Shown: positions 6,796-13,918, numbered from the stretch's first letter. The stretch is DNA of 64,000 bases from Streptomyces sp. ITFR-21 (GCF_031844685.1 NZ_CP134605.1:6546001-6610000); one strand, 5' to 3'. Numbers and translations are program-made. The notes: generated by a model from the letters alone, not told the origin.

Positions 6796-7257
6796 GTGAT
6801 GACCTACCGCCCGTACCCGTCCCCGGTCCGCGCCCGCCACCAGGTGGAGCGGCACGTGCACGTGGTGTCCGAGCCGCGCATCATGCTGTCGCCGCCGGCC
6901 CGGCATCCCGGATCGGTGCCAGTGTTGCCCCTAGCCAGCCCCGCGCGGGTTACCTCCCCACTCCGCCGCCCTGCCGATTCCCCCGTCGGTGGGGCGGCGG
7001 CGGGTCAGGCGGCGTCGCGGGCGGCGCGGCAGGTCTCCCGGGCGATGCGGTTGCGGGGGCGATCGGGCCTGTACACGTGCTCCCCGCGGTCGCGGGGCCG
7101 AGTCCGCGCCTGCTGGTTATGGGGCGGGGACTCCCGCCTTCTTCTGGCTACCGCCGCACGGTGCGCGGGTCAGGCATGGGGGGTGTCCCGGCTGCCGCGG
7201 TGGTTCCCCCGGCCTGGGCGGGTCGCGCGTGCGGCCTCGACCAAGTCCGCCGGGTAG
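6796..7257 (+). CDS. Doubtful ORF with island-type N-terminus
   Basis: The first 30 or so residues (MTYRPYPSPVRARHQVERH) look like the start of another small island protein family. The rest is Pro/Arg-rich and overlaps the convergent 272-aa gene, so the true protein has either been truncated or lost its stop. There is no clear Shine-Dalgarno. Treat the coordinates after about 6950 as unreliable; between there and 7170 I see only the CRISPR-repeat-like hairpin. Confidence 0.3.
   Translation: MMTYRPYPSPVRARHQVERHVHVVSEPRIMLSPPARHPGSVPVLPLASPARVTSPLRRPADSPVGGAAAGQAASRAARQVSRAMRLRGRSGLYTCSPRSRGRVRACWLWGGDSRLLLATAARCAGQAWGVSRLPRWFPRPGRVARAASTKSAG
7077..7105. repeat. Solitary type I-E CRISPR-repeat-like hairpin
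   Basis: GTGCTCCCCGCGGTCGCGGGG followed by CCGAGTCC resembles the 29-nt type I-E repeat of actinomycetes (GTGCTCCCCGC...GCGGGG.TG.TCC) in its first 21 bases and stem. No second copy lies 61 bp to either side. Confidence 0.35.
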
Positions 7258-7988
7258 AGGTTCTCCCCGGTGCGGCCGGGCTGCCGTCCCTCTGCCGGGA
7301 TGCCCCACCGGCGCAGCTGGCCGCCGGTGGCATCCGCACTGGACAGGCCCAGGAGCCCGGTGATGTGCGACACCGGCCACAGAGTGCGTTTGCGCTGTGC
7401 GAACGCCCGCACGGACTCCGGGCGCCATTGCGGGCGGCCTGCGGCGTACCGGTCCGGGCGCATCAGATCCGTGCGCTGCAGCGTCTGCCATCCGGTGAGG
7501 GACAGGCCGGCGCCGTACTTCCGGAGCAGGTCCATCGCCTGGTCCCGGGTCACGTACCGGTCGGCGGCGCCGGCCTGCCAGGACGGCACCCGCGGGAGAC
7601 CGAGGACGCCGATCGGGTACCAGTGGGGCTCCTGCACCCGGGCCTGGTCCTCCAGCCAGCCCGTCAGCGGCACCACGGACACTGACGGGAGGATCTCCCA
7701 TCGGACGGTCCGGATCGCCCGCCTGTCCGCGTTGCGGACGGGGCGGTAGGCGTCGGGCAGGCAGTGCAGGTCGGCTAGCTCGGCATTGGTGAGGTCGCAC
7801 TCGAACTGGACGAGCATGGTCCCGCCGGGCACGGCGTGGGATGTGGCGTCGTGGAGGGCCTCGGTGAATGCTCGGGCGCGGGGGGTCAGTGCGTCCAGGT
7901 CTACCTCTTCGTGGTAGGCGGGGACGAGGCGGCCGTTTTCGTGTTCGTGGGCGTCGCGGCGGAACTTCACGCGGAGGATCGTGGGCAC
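7170..7988 (-). CDS. Hypothetical protein with helix-turn-helix-like C-terminus (272 aa)
   Basis: GTG start with GAAGGAGCC upstream. The N-terminal half (LRVKFRRDAHEHENG) seems alpha/beta with no known fold. From residue about 165, YVTRDQAMDLLRKYGAGLS and SVRAFAQRKR look like an excisionase- or MerR-like winged helix, followed by a second similar unit (HITGLLGLSSADA to LYPADLVEAARATR). It may be a DNA-binding accessory protein of the element. It is preceded on the same strand by another HTH protein. Confidence 0.6.
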   Translation of the reverse strand: MPTILRVKFRRDAHEHENGRLVPAYHEEVDLDALTPRARAFTEALHDATSHAVPGGTMLVQFECDLTNAELADLHCLPDAYRPVRNADRRAIRTVRWEILPSVSVVPLTGWLEDQARVQEPHWYPIGVLGLPRVPSWQAGAADRYVTRDQAMDLLRKYGAGLSLTGWQTLQRTDLMRPDRYAAGRPQWRPESVRAFAQRKRTLWPVSHITGLLGLSSADATGGQLRRWGIPAEGRQPGRTGENLYPADLVEAARATRPGRGNHRGSRDTPHA

Positions 7989-8025
7989 GGCGGCTCCTTC
8001 GGGTCGTGGGCGGAGGGTTCTTGGG

Positions 8026-8592
8026 CTACTCGTAGTAGTCGTTGAGGTAGGCGTCGTCCGCCGCGTCGGCACGGGCGTCAGCGGCTGCCGACCGGGCGAG
8101 GGCGTCGTCGATGATGCGCCGCAGGAGCGGCGCGCCCTCCAGGCGGGTGTCGTCGACGAGGTAGCAGGCGCCTTGTACGTCGGGGTGTGTCGGGTAGGTG
8201 CCCATCTCGTAGTCCAGGCCCCTGGGGCCGCCGAGGTGGCGCCCGGCCCAGTCGCGGGGGGTGTGGCCGAGGTGTACGCGCTGGCCTGTGTATTTTCCGC
8301 CGAGGGTGATCGGGGTGTCGGACTCGAAAGCGGCCCGCAGCGCGTCGGCGGGGCCGATGACGCCGAGGAGGGGGCCGGGGGTGCGGATTTCGTTGGTGAG
8401 GACGAAGGGGAGCTCGCTCACGGTGGCCTTCCGGGTTTTGAGGGCGCCGATGGTGATGCGGTGGGCGAGGGAGGCTGCGTCGATGACCCACCGGCCGGCG
8501 GTCTTGGTGGCGGCGATGACGCCACGGCGGCACCAGGTGCGGATCGTGGCGGTGGTCACGCCGGCCTGGAGCGCGGCTGCGGTCGTGTTCAT
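8026..8592 (-). CDS. MerR/excisionase-like HTH protein (188 aa)
   Basis: The start ATG has GAGGGAGGGA 6 bases upstream; the longer frame begins in noncoding DNA. Residues 3-35 form a helix-turn-helix, AALQAGVTTATIRTWCRRG, followed by TKTAGRWVIDAASLAHR, the wing and second helix of an excisionase/MerR-type domain. The rest is a unique region with GTYPTHPDVQGACYLVDD and an acidic Ala-rich tail (DARADAADDAYLND). A perfect 7-bp inverted repeat (TGCTCGA-CAA-TCGAGCA) 31-47 bases upstream is a likely autoregulatory operator. Confidence 0.68.
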   Translation of the reverse strand: MNTTAAALQAGVTTATIRTWCRRGVIAATKTAGRWVIDAASLAHRITIGALKTRKATVSELPFVLTNEIRTPGPLLGVIGPADALRAAFESDTPITLGGKYTGQRVHLGHTPRDWAGRHLGGPRGLDYEMGTYPTHPDVQGACYLVDDTRLEGAPLLRRIIDDALARSAAADARADAADDAYLNDYYE

Positions 8593-8622
8593 CGGGTCCC
8601 TCCCTCTCGACAGCAACCATAA

Positions 8623-8639
8623 TGCTCGACAATCGAGCA
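8623..8639. promoter_or_regulatory. Inverted repeat upstream of HTH gene
   Basis: Perfect palindrome TGCTCGA-CAA-TCGAGCA, 31 bases before the start codon of the leftward HTH gene. The position fits an operator, probably for that regulator. Confidence 0.5.
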
Positions 8640-8706
8640 AAATGCAAGGGGCGCGGGGAACCAGCCAGGCGCTCCAGGCTGCTAGAGTGGGCACCGCAGT
8701 GAACTA

Positions 8707-8845
8707 CTGCTCCCCGCACGGCGGGGCTGATCCCCGCGTTCAGTTCAGTCACGGTGGGTCGTTTGCAGTGCTCCCCATCCCGTGGGGCTGATCCAATGCC
8801 GGTGGCCGCGAACACCCTGCTCCCCGCACGCCGGGGGCTCCCCAC
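8707..8845 (+). CRISPR. CRISPR-like mini-array (two repeats with one 32-33-nt spacer, plus a degenerate third)
   Basis: Unit 1 TGCTCCCCGCACGGCGGGG + CTGATCCC starts at 8708; unit 2 TGCTCCCCATCCCGTGGGG + CTGATCC starts at 8769, exactly 61 bp later, the period of type I-E arrays. Unit 3 TGCTCCCCGCACGCCGGGG starts at 8818, 49 bp on, with a degenerate 3' end. The stem bases covary (CCCC/GGGG kept, loop changed). A TAGAGT -10-like box ends 18 bases before unit 1 and a strong terminator follows at 8877-8905, so a transcript of about 210 nt is plausible. No cas genes are in the window. It could instead be a structured small RNA. Confidence 0.45.
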
Positions 8846-8876
8846 CCGGTATCCCGATTCACCCCAGTGGGGTTGA

Positions 8877-8905
8877 GCCCCCGCCGGTATCGCACCGGCG
8901 GGGGC
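8877..8905. terminator. Intrinsic terminator, bidirectional
   Basis: Perfect 11-bp stem GCCCCCGCCGG / CCGGCGGGGGC with loop TATCGCA, followed by TT on the plus strand. It lies 10 bases beyond the stop of the leftward 102-aa gene and also ends the CRISPR-like transcript. Confidence 0.7.
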
Positions 8906-8914
8906 TTGCTGCGC

Positions 8915-9223
8915 CTACGCCTCCCGCGCCGCCGCGTGCAGCCCCTGCACGGTGGCGTAGTCCTCGGTGAGGCCAGCTTCTGCGATCCCCGCGTGGAGCG
9001 CTTCGGCCGCCGCGGTGACGATGCCCATGAGCCGGGTGTGCTCCTCGTCCTCCCCGGGCGTCCACACGGGGAGGGGCTGGACCTGCCACTTGGCGAGCTC
9101 CCGCACGGGGACGGCCTGCGCCCGGCGCCGGGCGTCCACCTGCTGCCGGTGCGTCTCGACCGCAGCCCACGCCGCATCGACGCGCCGCTGGAGGGCCACC
9201 AGGGACTCCGGGAGATCAGCCAT
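8915..9223 (-). CDS. Small helical hypothetical protein (102 aa)
   Basis: The product is helical and Ala/Glu/Arg-rich, starting MADLPESLVALQRRVDAAWA, with VWTPGEDEEHTRLM in the middle; this resembles a family of small proteins repeated in Streptomyces islands. Start chosen at MADLP, since TAGCAT lies 8 bases before it as a possible leaderless -10 box. Divergent from the Cys-rich gene at 9384 across a 30-bp palindrome. Confidence 0.6.
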   Translation of the reverse strand: MADLPESLVALQRRVDAAWAAVETHRQQVDARRRAQAVPVRELAKWQVQPLPVWTPGEDEEHTRLMGIVTAAAEALHAGIAEAGLTEDYATVQGLHAAAREA

Positions 9224-9284
9224 ACCGCCGATGCTACGGGCCGGGTGTGACAAGCCGGCCAGCGGGCGCGCACCTACCAGTGGT

Positions 9285-9314
9285 GGTCACTCTGCGGGCG
9301 CCCGCAAAGTGACC
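9285..9314. promoter_or_regulatory. 30-bp near-perfect palindrome between divergent genes
   Basis: Arms GGTCACTCTGCGGGC and GCCCGCAAAGTGACC pair at 14 of 15 positions with no loop. It lies between the starts at 9223 (minus) and 9384 (plus). It may be an operator for both genes or a cruciform/recombination site. Confidence 0.5.
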
Positions 9315-9383
9315 AAGAGGGTCCAGGCCGCTTGCGCGGAAGCCCTGAACCTCCGTGCCCTGGTGCCCTGCCACACTGGCGGC

Positions 9384-9692
9384 ATGGGGATTCTGAGCCG
9401 CCCGTGCACCGGCCACGGGGACTGCCCGCGCTGTGACGTGACCGACCCGTGCCCCTGCTGCGGCCTGCGCTACAAGGACGGCGAGTGGGTGACCACGTCA
9501 TCCCGTTTCTTCTGGTGGACCGCCTCCGGCCTGCCCTACCGGTGGCGGCCCCTCTACCTCGGGGGGTTCTGGCACGGCGACGAAAACTGCAACCGCACCA
9601 TCGGCCTGAGGCTCCCCGGCGGGATGCTCTTCATCTGCCTCAACCTGCCACTACGGCAGGAACCGCACGACGACTGCCGGATACCCGCGTAG
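9384..9692 (+). CDS. Small cysteine- and tryptophan-rich protein (102 aa)
   Basis: MGILSRPCTGHGDCPRCDVT then DPCPCCGLRYKDGEW gives seven cysteines in the first 35 residues, a likely double zinc knuckle. WHGDENCNRTIGL and a hydrophobic MLFICLNLPL follow. No Shine-Dalgarno is present; a CACACT box 7 bases before the ATG suggests a leaderless transcript. Function unknown. Confidence 0.55.
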   Translation: MGILSRPCTGHGDCPRCDVTDPCPCCGLRYKDGEWVTTSSRFFWWTASGLPYRWRPLYLGGFWHGDENCNRTIGLRLPGGMLFICLNLPLRQEPHDDCRIPA

Positions 9693-9768
9693 CTACGCCC
9701 CGCCGTCCCGCGCAGCTTCCTGCACCTTCCGCGCCCCGGCCGGCGCCGTTTACGGCATGATCGCGCCC

Positions 9769-10044
9769 ATGACTTCTCTCAAATGGCGCGTCGTGCGTGA
9801 GATCGAACTCTTCGAGGCGGTCGTCCCCAATCCGGACAGTACGGCGCAGCTCCTGCCGAAGTTCCAGAACATCCGCGTCGCCTTCGACGGCGCCCTCGTC
9901 CACATCGACCCGCGCAAGGTGGGCGCACCGGACCATGACGCGAACGACCCGGAGTTCCACGTCTACGCCGTGCCCGCCAGTTCCGTGCGGGTGATCCACT
10001 ACGTGGAAAAGAAGTCGGCCGGCAATGTGGCGGCTGTTGTCTGA
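9769..10044 (+). CDS. Hypothetical protein (91 aa)
   Basis: MTSLKWRVVREIELFEAVVP at the N-terminus; alternating hydrophobics suggest a small beta-rich domain, with AVPASSVRVIHYVEKKSAG at the end. The start at 9769 is favoured because CATGAT lies 7 bases upstream as a leaderless -10; an ATG at 9757 is the alternative. Followed by an intrinsic terminator at 10139. Confidence 0.55.
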   Translation: MTSLKWRVVREIELFEAVVPNPDSTAQLLPKFQNIRVAFDGALVHIDPRKVGAPDHDANDPEFHVYAVPASSVRVIHYVEKKSAGNVAAVV

Positions 10045-10138
10045 CGTCGCTGTCCGACCCGCCCGCCACCCTGCGCGTAGGCGGTGCGCGCCGCCCGAGC
10101 GGGCCAGCGGCCGGCCAAGGGTCTCCGACTCCGCGCCA

Positions 10139-10162
10139 GCCCCGGCCGGACGCGGCCGGGGC
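10139..10162 (+). terminator. Intrinsic terminator
   Basis: 9-bp stem GCCCCGGCC / GGCCGGGGC followed by GTTCTGCT on the plus strand, about 95 bases after the 91-aa gene. The rest of 10045-10319 holds no gene I can support. Confidence 0.65.
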
Positions 10163-10319
10163 GTTCTGCTCTACCCGCAGTCAATCCGGCGACCGTCACC
10201 CACACGGGTAACAAAGACGTAGAAGCTGTCATGCAGGTCGCCCCACGGGCGCCCGTCCGGCACAGTGTCAGACCTATGACACACACTGATGTCACCAGCA
10301 GCCGTCTAGGAGGCAGGCG

Positions 10320-10529
10320 ATGACCGTGACCATCAACGAGCCCCGTACAGGCGACGACGACACCGTCGTGGAACTCACCACCGAAGAATTCGAGACAGCC
10401 AAGGGCAACGCTCTCAGACGCCTCGGGTTCAGCTACGAACAGCTCGCCGAGCAGGCGCGACGGCACGACTTCGACTCGTCCCAGGCGCTCGCCGTCTGGT
10501 CGGTGATCGGCGGCCCACTTGATCAGTGA
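10320..10529 (+). CDS. Small acidic protein, first gene of a coupled pair (69 aa)
   Basis: Strong Shine-Dalgarno (AGGAGGCAGGCG before ATG). The N-terminus is acidic and disordered (EPRTGDDDTVVELTTEEFE) and then helical, ALRRLGFSYEQLAEQARRH. The stop overlaps the TTG start of the next gene by about 11 bases. Size, acidity and overlap resemble an antitoxin before its partner, but I do not recognise the family. Confidence 0.6.
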   Translation: MTVTINEPRTGDDDTVVELTTEEFETAKGNALRRLGFSYEQLAEQARRHDFDSSQALAVWSVIGGPLDQ

Positions 10530-11178
10530 CGTCTTATTCAGCAAGGCGCACGGCTTTGCGGCCGAGATCCAGACCTTGCTGACGCAGACCGTCTGCGGCC
10601 ACGCACAGGTACGCGCAGCGGTCATGCCGCCGACACCAGCAGGCCGGGCGTTCGTCGTCGGCCACCAGGTGTCCAAGGCCAACGTCATCCCGTACAGGCT
10701 GCCCCTGCGCACCGGCACGAAGGCGCCACGCCTGTGGCTGGACGTGAGCTTCCGTCTCCAGATGGACGCGGAGGAGCAGTACCTGACTGTCCGCTCCTCG
10801 TTCTTCGGTGTCTTCCCCACAGAAGACGGCAAGGACGCCCTGTTCCACTACGACTACGAGCGGGACAAGCGGGACAACTACCCGGATGCCCACTTGCAGG
10901 TCGCAGGCCAGGACACCGCGATGCAGGCGCTCCTGCCGGGCAAGCCCGCCATCAAACTGCACTTCCCCGTGGGCGGCAAGCGGTTCCGGCCCTGCCTGGA
11001 AGACGTCATCGAGTTCTTGATCCGGGAGGGCCTGGCCGAGGGCAAGCCCGGCCACGAGGCGGTGCTCGAAGCCGGCCGCGAGGGCTTCCGCATCAAGCAG
11101 CTCCGGGCGGCGATGCGCCGCAGCCCTGAAGTCGTGCAGGAGTTCATAGGGGATCACCCCGGCCTCATCAAGGGCTGA
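10519..11178 (+). CDS. Hypothetical partner protein (219 aa)
   Basis: TTG-initiated frame overlapping the 69-aa gene. The central region, SFRLQMDAEEQYLTVRSSFF, then FHYDYERDKRDNYPDAHLQV, is well ordered alpha/beta with a His/Asp/Tyr-rich patch; the C-terminus has FPVGGKRFRPCLEDVIEFLI and a helical tail. I do not recognise a family. The HYDY...HLQV pattern vaguely recalls TumE/DUF6516-type toxins, but the match is too weak to name it. Ends at a clear terminator. Confidence 0.6.
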   Translation: MISDVLFSKAHGFAAEIQTLLTQTVCGHAQVRAAVMPPTPAGRAFVVGHQVSKANVIPYRLPLRTGTKAPRLWLDVSFRLQMDAEEQYLTVRSSFFGVFPTEDGKDALFHYDYERDKRDNYPDAHLQVAGQDTAMQALLPGKPAIKLHFPVGGKRFRPCLEDVIEFLIREGLAEGKPGHEAVLEAGREGFRIKQLRAAMRRSPEVVQEFIGDHPGLIKG

Positions 11179-11197
11179 CCGGACCCGGAGACGCCGG

Positions 11198-11224
11198 GCC
11201 CCCGCCGGAGAACTCGGCGGGGGC
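11198..11224 (+). terminator. Intrinsic terminator
   Basis: Perfect 10-bp stem GCCCCCGCCG / CGGCGGGGGC, loop GAGAACT, followed by GTTCTG; 20 bases after the stop of the 219-aa gene. Confidence 0.75.
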
Positions 11225-11264
11225 GTTCTGCTGCCCGCCCGCTGGCCTGCAACTTCGAGGCGAA

Positions 11265-11305
11265 CCTTAACTTCGGCCGTGATAATTTCACCGCCAGAGT
11301 TAAGG
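11265..11305. repeat. Inverted repeat CCTTAACT / AGTTAAGG
   Basis: 8-bp arms at 11265-11272 and 11298-11305 around an AT-richer 25-bp centre, between convergent genes. It may terminate the leftward 58-aa gene or be a recombination site. Confidence 0.35.
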
Positions 11306-11316
11306 GTGCGCCCCGC

Positions 11317-11493
11317 CTACGCCGCCCGCTCCTCAGCTTTGACGGCCCGCGCGTACTCCGCCCACAGCCCGGCCAGCCGCTCCCGCTCCCCGGCATCCAG
11401 CGCCAGCCGGGCGGCCAGGAGGCGGATGTCCGCATTCACCACCGCCACCGCACGCGGACGCGCGTCAGCACAGGTACACGGCGGTGGGGGCAT
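11317..11493 (-). CDS. Small Cys/Ala-rich protein, leaderless (58 aa)
   Basis: MPPPPCTCADARPRAVAVVN then a helical stretch ending AEYARAVKAEERAA. A near-consensus -10 box TATGAT lies exactly 7 bases upstream of the ATG, so the mRNA should start at or next to the start codon. No family recognised. Confidence 0.55.
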   Translation of the reverse strand: MPPPPCTCADARPRAVAVVNADIRLLAARLALDAGERERLAGLWAEYARAVKAEERAA

Positions 11494-11604
11494 GAGGTGA
11501 TCATACCGGGGCTCGGGACAACAACCCTCGCCGCCCGCACCTGCACACGAAGACGGCCCCGCCCCTACTCTGGCAGTGACGAAGCTGCAGAGAGGGGCGA
11601 AGCC

Positions 11605-12873
11605 ATGTCCTCCGATGATACCGGTGCACCCGCGACACCCACAGAACCTGAACCGATCAGGTTCGGACAGAGACTCCAAATCCTCCGAGAGCGCCGAGGT
11701 ATGACCCGCGAAGTGCTGGCCGGCCTCGTCGGCAAAAGTACCGAGACCATCCGCGCCATCGAGAAGGGGCGGCACAAGGCGCCCGGCCTGGACATGGTCC
11801 TCGCGCTGGCCGAAGCACTCAGGGTCCGAGACCTGACCGATCTGGTCGGGACCCATACCGGCCGGCCGGCTGTTGGCCTGTTCGCCGGCCCCGGCCATGC
11901 CCGGCTTCCCGAAGTCCGTGACGCGATCAACTCCCTGTCGCTGACGACCCGCCACGAAGCGCCGCCTGCCGCGCACCTTCAAGCCCGGCTTGGCCGCGCA
12001 TGGTCGGCCAGGCATTCCTCCCCTGATCATCGCGAGGTCATCGGGCGCCTCCTCCCCGACCTGATCCGAGACGCGCAACTCGCAGTCCGCCAAGCCGAGG
12101 CCGCCGTCGACCGGCGCGCGGCGCAGGCCGTGCTTTCGGAGGTGTACTCACTGTCGCAGTTCTTCATCGCCTATCAGGCCGATGCTGCTGAGCTGCTGTG
12201 GCGGGTTGCTGAGCGGGGAATGGTTGCCGCCCAGGAGGCGGAGGACCCGCACGCCATTGGCGTGGCCGCATGGCTGGCTGCACAGGCCCACCGCGACTCC
12301 GGACCGGGCCACTACGACGCGGCCGACGCTGTCACCCTGGAGGTGTTGCAGTATCTCGAACCGCTGCTGCCGGATGCGACCACCCCGGTCCTCGCCATTG
12401 CCGGCGCCTTGCGGTTCGAGGCCGGGTACACCGCGGCGCGGCGCGGCGACACCGGCACCGCGTGGGCGTACTGGGACCAGGCGAGGACGGTCGCTGATCG
12501 GCTGCCTGCCGACTACTACCACCCCGCCACTTCCTTTTCGCGCGCCATCATGGGCGCCCATGCGACGACAGTGGCAGTCGAGTTGCACGCGGGCGGTGAG
12601 GCGGCGAGGCAGGCTGTCCGTGCAGAGGCCGCCGTCATCCCGTCCCGGCCCCGGCGGGCTAGGCACAGGATCGAGCAGGCCCGGGCGTGGCAGTTGGACG
12701 GGCAACCTGACGTGGCACTGGCGACCCTCGCCCAGGCGCATGAAGCGGCTCCCGAGACGATCCGCTACAACGGCTACGCGAGGAAGATCCTCCTGGAGGA
12801 AACTGAGTCGACTGTCGCGGCGCGGCGAGAGCGGGCCGCCCGGCTCGCGGTCAAGATCGGACTGCTGTCCTGA
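11605..12873 (+). CDS. XRE-family transcriptional regulator with TPR-like C-terminus (422 aa)
   Basis: Start at the ATG after AGAGAGGGGCG. The helix-turn-helix spans about residues 19-75: FGQRLQILRERRGMTREVLA, KSTETIRAIEKGRHKAPGL, typical of Cro/C1-type domains. The rest, about 330 residues, is a run of paired helices (AIGVAAWLAAQAHRDSG, VLAIAGALRFEAGYTAARRG, ALATLAQAHEAAPETI), a tetratricopeptide-like ligand-sensing region seen in many Streptomyces regulators of secondary metabolism and mobile elements. Followed by two small coupled genes in the same direction. The ligand and targets cannot be read from sequence. Confidence 0.85.
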   Translation: MSSDDTGAPATPTEPEPIRFGQRLQILRERRGMTREVLAGLVGKSTETIRAIEKGRHKAPGLDMVLALAEALRVRDLTDLVGTHTGRPAVGLFAGPGHARLPEVRDAINSLSLTTRHEAPPAAHLQARLGRAWSARHSSPDHREVIGRLLPDLIRDAQLAVRQAEAAVDRRAAQAVLSEVYSLSQFFIAYQADAAELLWRVAERGMVAAQEAEDPHAIGVAAWLAAQAHRDSGPGHYDAADAVTLEVLQYLEPLLPDATTPVLAIAGALRFEAGYTAARRGDTGTAWAYWDQARTVADRLPADYYHPATSFSRAIMGAHATTVAVELHAGGEAARQAVRAEAAVIPSRPRRARHRIEQARAWQLDGQPDVALATLAQAHEAAPETIRYNGYARKILLEETESTVAARRERAARLAVKIGLLS

Positions 12874-12952
12874 CGGGGTGGTAGAAAACCTACCAGCGGT
12901 GCCGTGATGGGGCTCTTACTGTCGTTGAGCAGGCCAACGACCAGGGAGAGAC

Positions 12953-13117
12953 ATGACGGACACTGCTCAGCCCTTACCGGTCGGCACCAACCGCGCTGCC
13001 GTCGTGGCGCCTGGCGGCGCCACGATGGCCGGTATCGGACGCGCGACCGACGAGGTCCCGCCCCCGTTCACCCCTCGCTGCCCGGACGACTGCTGGTGCC
13101 ACGGGCGGTCGGCGTGA
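12953..13117 (+). CDS. Small protein downstream of XRE regulator (54 aa)
   Basis: ATG with CCAGGGAGAG 4-8 bases upstream. Product ends CPDDCWCHGRSA, a cysteine-rich tail. Its stop overlaps the GTG of the next gene (GTGA). It is a recurrent companion type of XRE regulators in Streptomyces islands as far as I can judge; function unknown. Confidence 0.55.
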   Translation: MTDTAQPLPVGTNRAAVVAPGGATMAGIGRATDEVPPPFTPRCPDDCWCHGRSA

Positions 13118-13326
13118 CGCGCTGGTGCGGCGTCCACCGGGGAGGCGTCGCGGACGGTGAGGCGCAGGTCGTCGGGATCGCCGAGACCGGCTCGGGTCCC
13201 GGACTGCCGCGGTACGCGTGCTGGGAGTGCATCCGCCGTGAGGGTCTCATCCCCCTGACGACCCGGACTGCCGGGCGGCACGGCGCGGGGACTACCCCTG
13301 CGGCGGCGCGGGGTGGTCCGCGGTGA
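13114..13326 (+). CDS. Small CxxC protein (70 aa)
   Basis: VTRWCGVHRGG start, then GSGPGLPRYACWECIRREGL, the pattern of small zinc-binding proteins seen next to regulators in actinomycete islands. Translationally coupled to the 54-aa gene. The last 35 bases overlap the end of the convergent GntR gene, so the C-terminal Arg/Gly tail may be variable. Confidence 0.55.
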   Translation: MTRWCGVHRGGVADGEAQVVGIAETGSGPGLPRYACWECIRREGLIPLTTRTAGRHGAGTTPAAARGGPR

Positions 13327-13561
13327 ACGTCCCCCGCTGGGGGACCACGACGACGGTGCCGTCGTCGCGCAGTACCGCGATGGCCCGGCGGACCGTGGTC
13401 CGGGCCAGCCCGTACTCCTGTACCAGGTCCGTCTCGGACGCGATGCGCCGTCCGGGTGCCCAGTCGCCGCGGGCGATGCGCGCCCGGAGGATGTCGGCGA
13501 GCTGCCGGTAGGGCGTCACCGGACCATCGTGATCAATCTGGGCATCGGGATCAATCGCCAT
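13292..13561 (-). CDS. Minimal GntR-type winged-helix regulator (89 aa)
   Basis: Consists of little more than the GntR DNA-binding domain: PYRQLADILRARIARGDWAP, GRRIASETDLVQEYGLARTT, VRRAIAVLRDDGTV, VVPQRGTFT. The usual effector domain is absent. Such short GntR proteins (KorSA-like) control transfer and maintenance of actinomycete ICEs and plasmids. The ATG at 13561 has TAGCGT 7 bases upstream as a leaderless -10; an ATG two codons earlier is possible. Repeated TACGTAGC motifs just upstream are likely operators. Confidence 0.8.
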   Translation of the reverse strand: MAIDPDAQIDHDGPVTPYRQLADILRARIARGDWAPGRRIASETDLVQEYGLARTTVRRAIAVLRDDGTVVVVPQRGTFTADHPAPPQG

Positions 13562-13604
13562 GATCACGACGCTACGCAGCGCACCACGAACCGCATCCTG
13601 GGAC

Positions 13605-13622
13605 TACGTAGCTGTACGTAGC
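13605..13622. promoter_or_regulatory. Tandem TACGTAGC repeats upstream of GntR gene
   Basis: TACGTAGC at 13605-13612 and again at 13615-13622, one helical turn apart, with a related CTACGCAGC at about 13572. They lie between the divergent GntR gene and the small rightward genes, so they probably bind the GntR protein. Confidence 0.45.
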
Positions 13623-13705
13623 GATACGAGTGGATACATTGACCAAGCAGAAACCCCCGCGGCCTGGCAGGGCCCGGGGGATTGGACGACCGAGAAGGGG
13701 TCATC

Positions 13706-13918
13706 GTGGGCGACAGTACAACAGATGCAGCCACCGGCCAGGCGGCGCCGCACCCGGGCCTGACGCTGCGCGTCTACACCGTGGACGCGGCCACCGGCGC
13801 GCGCACCAGCGGGCGCCCGAAGACGGCCGTCACCCCAGGCCCCACCGACCCGCCCTTGGCGATCTCCATCTGGCCGCCCTGCCGGTGCGACCGCTGCCGG
13901 CCGGAGGACCACCGGTGA
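13706..13918 (+). CDS. Small hypothetical protein (70 aa)
   Basis: GTG start with GAGAAGGGG 6 bases upstream. TTDAATGQAAPHPGLTLRVY at the N-terminus and PCRCDRCRPEDH at the C-terminus, a likely zinc pair. A GC-rich hairpin at about 13654-13680 lies in its leader. Its stop overlaps the next GTG (GTGA). Confidence 0.5.
   Translation: MGDSTTDAATGQAAPHPGLTLRVYTVDAATGARTSGRPKTAVTPGPTDPPLAISIWPPCRCDRCRPEDHR

Noticed and set aside
8821..8870. Third repeat as a true CRISPR unit
   Set aside because: It is 49 bp, not 61 bp, from unit 2 and its 3' half differs, so I list it only as degenerate.
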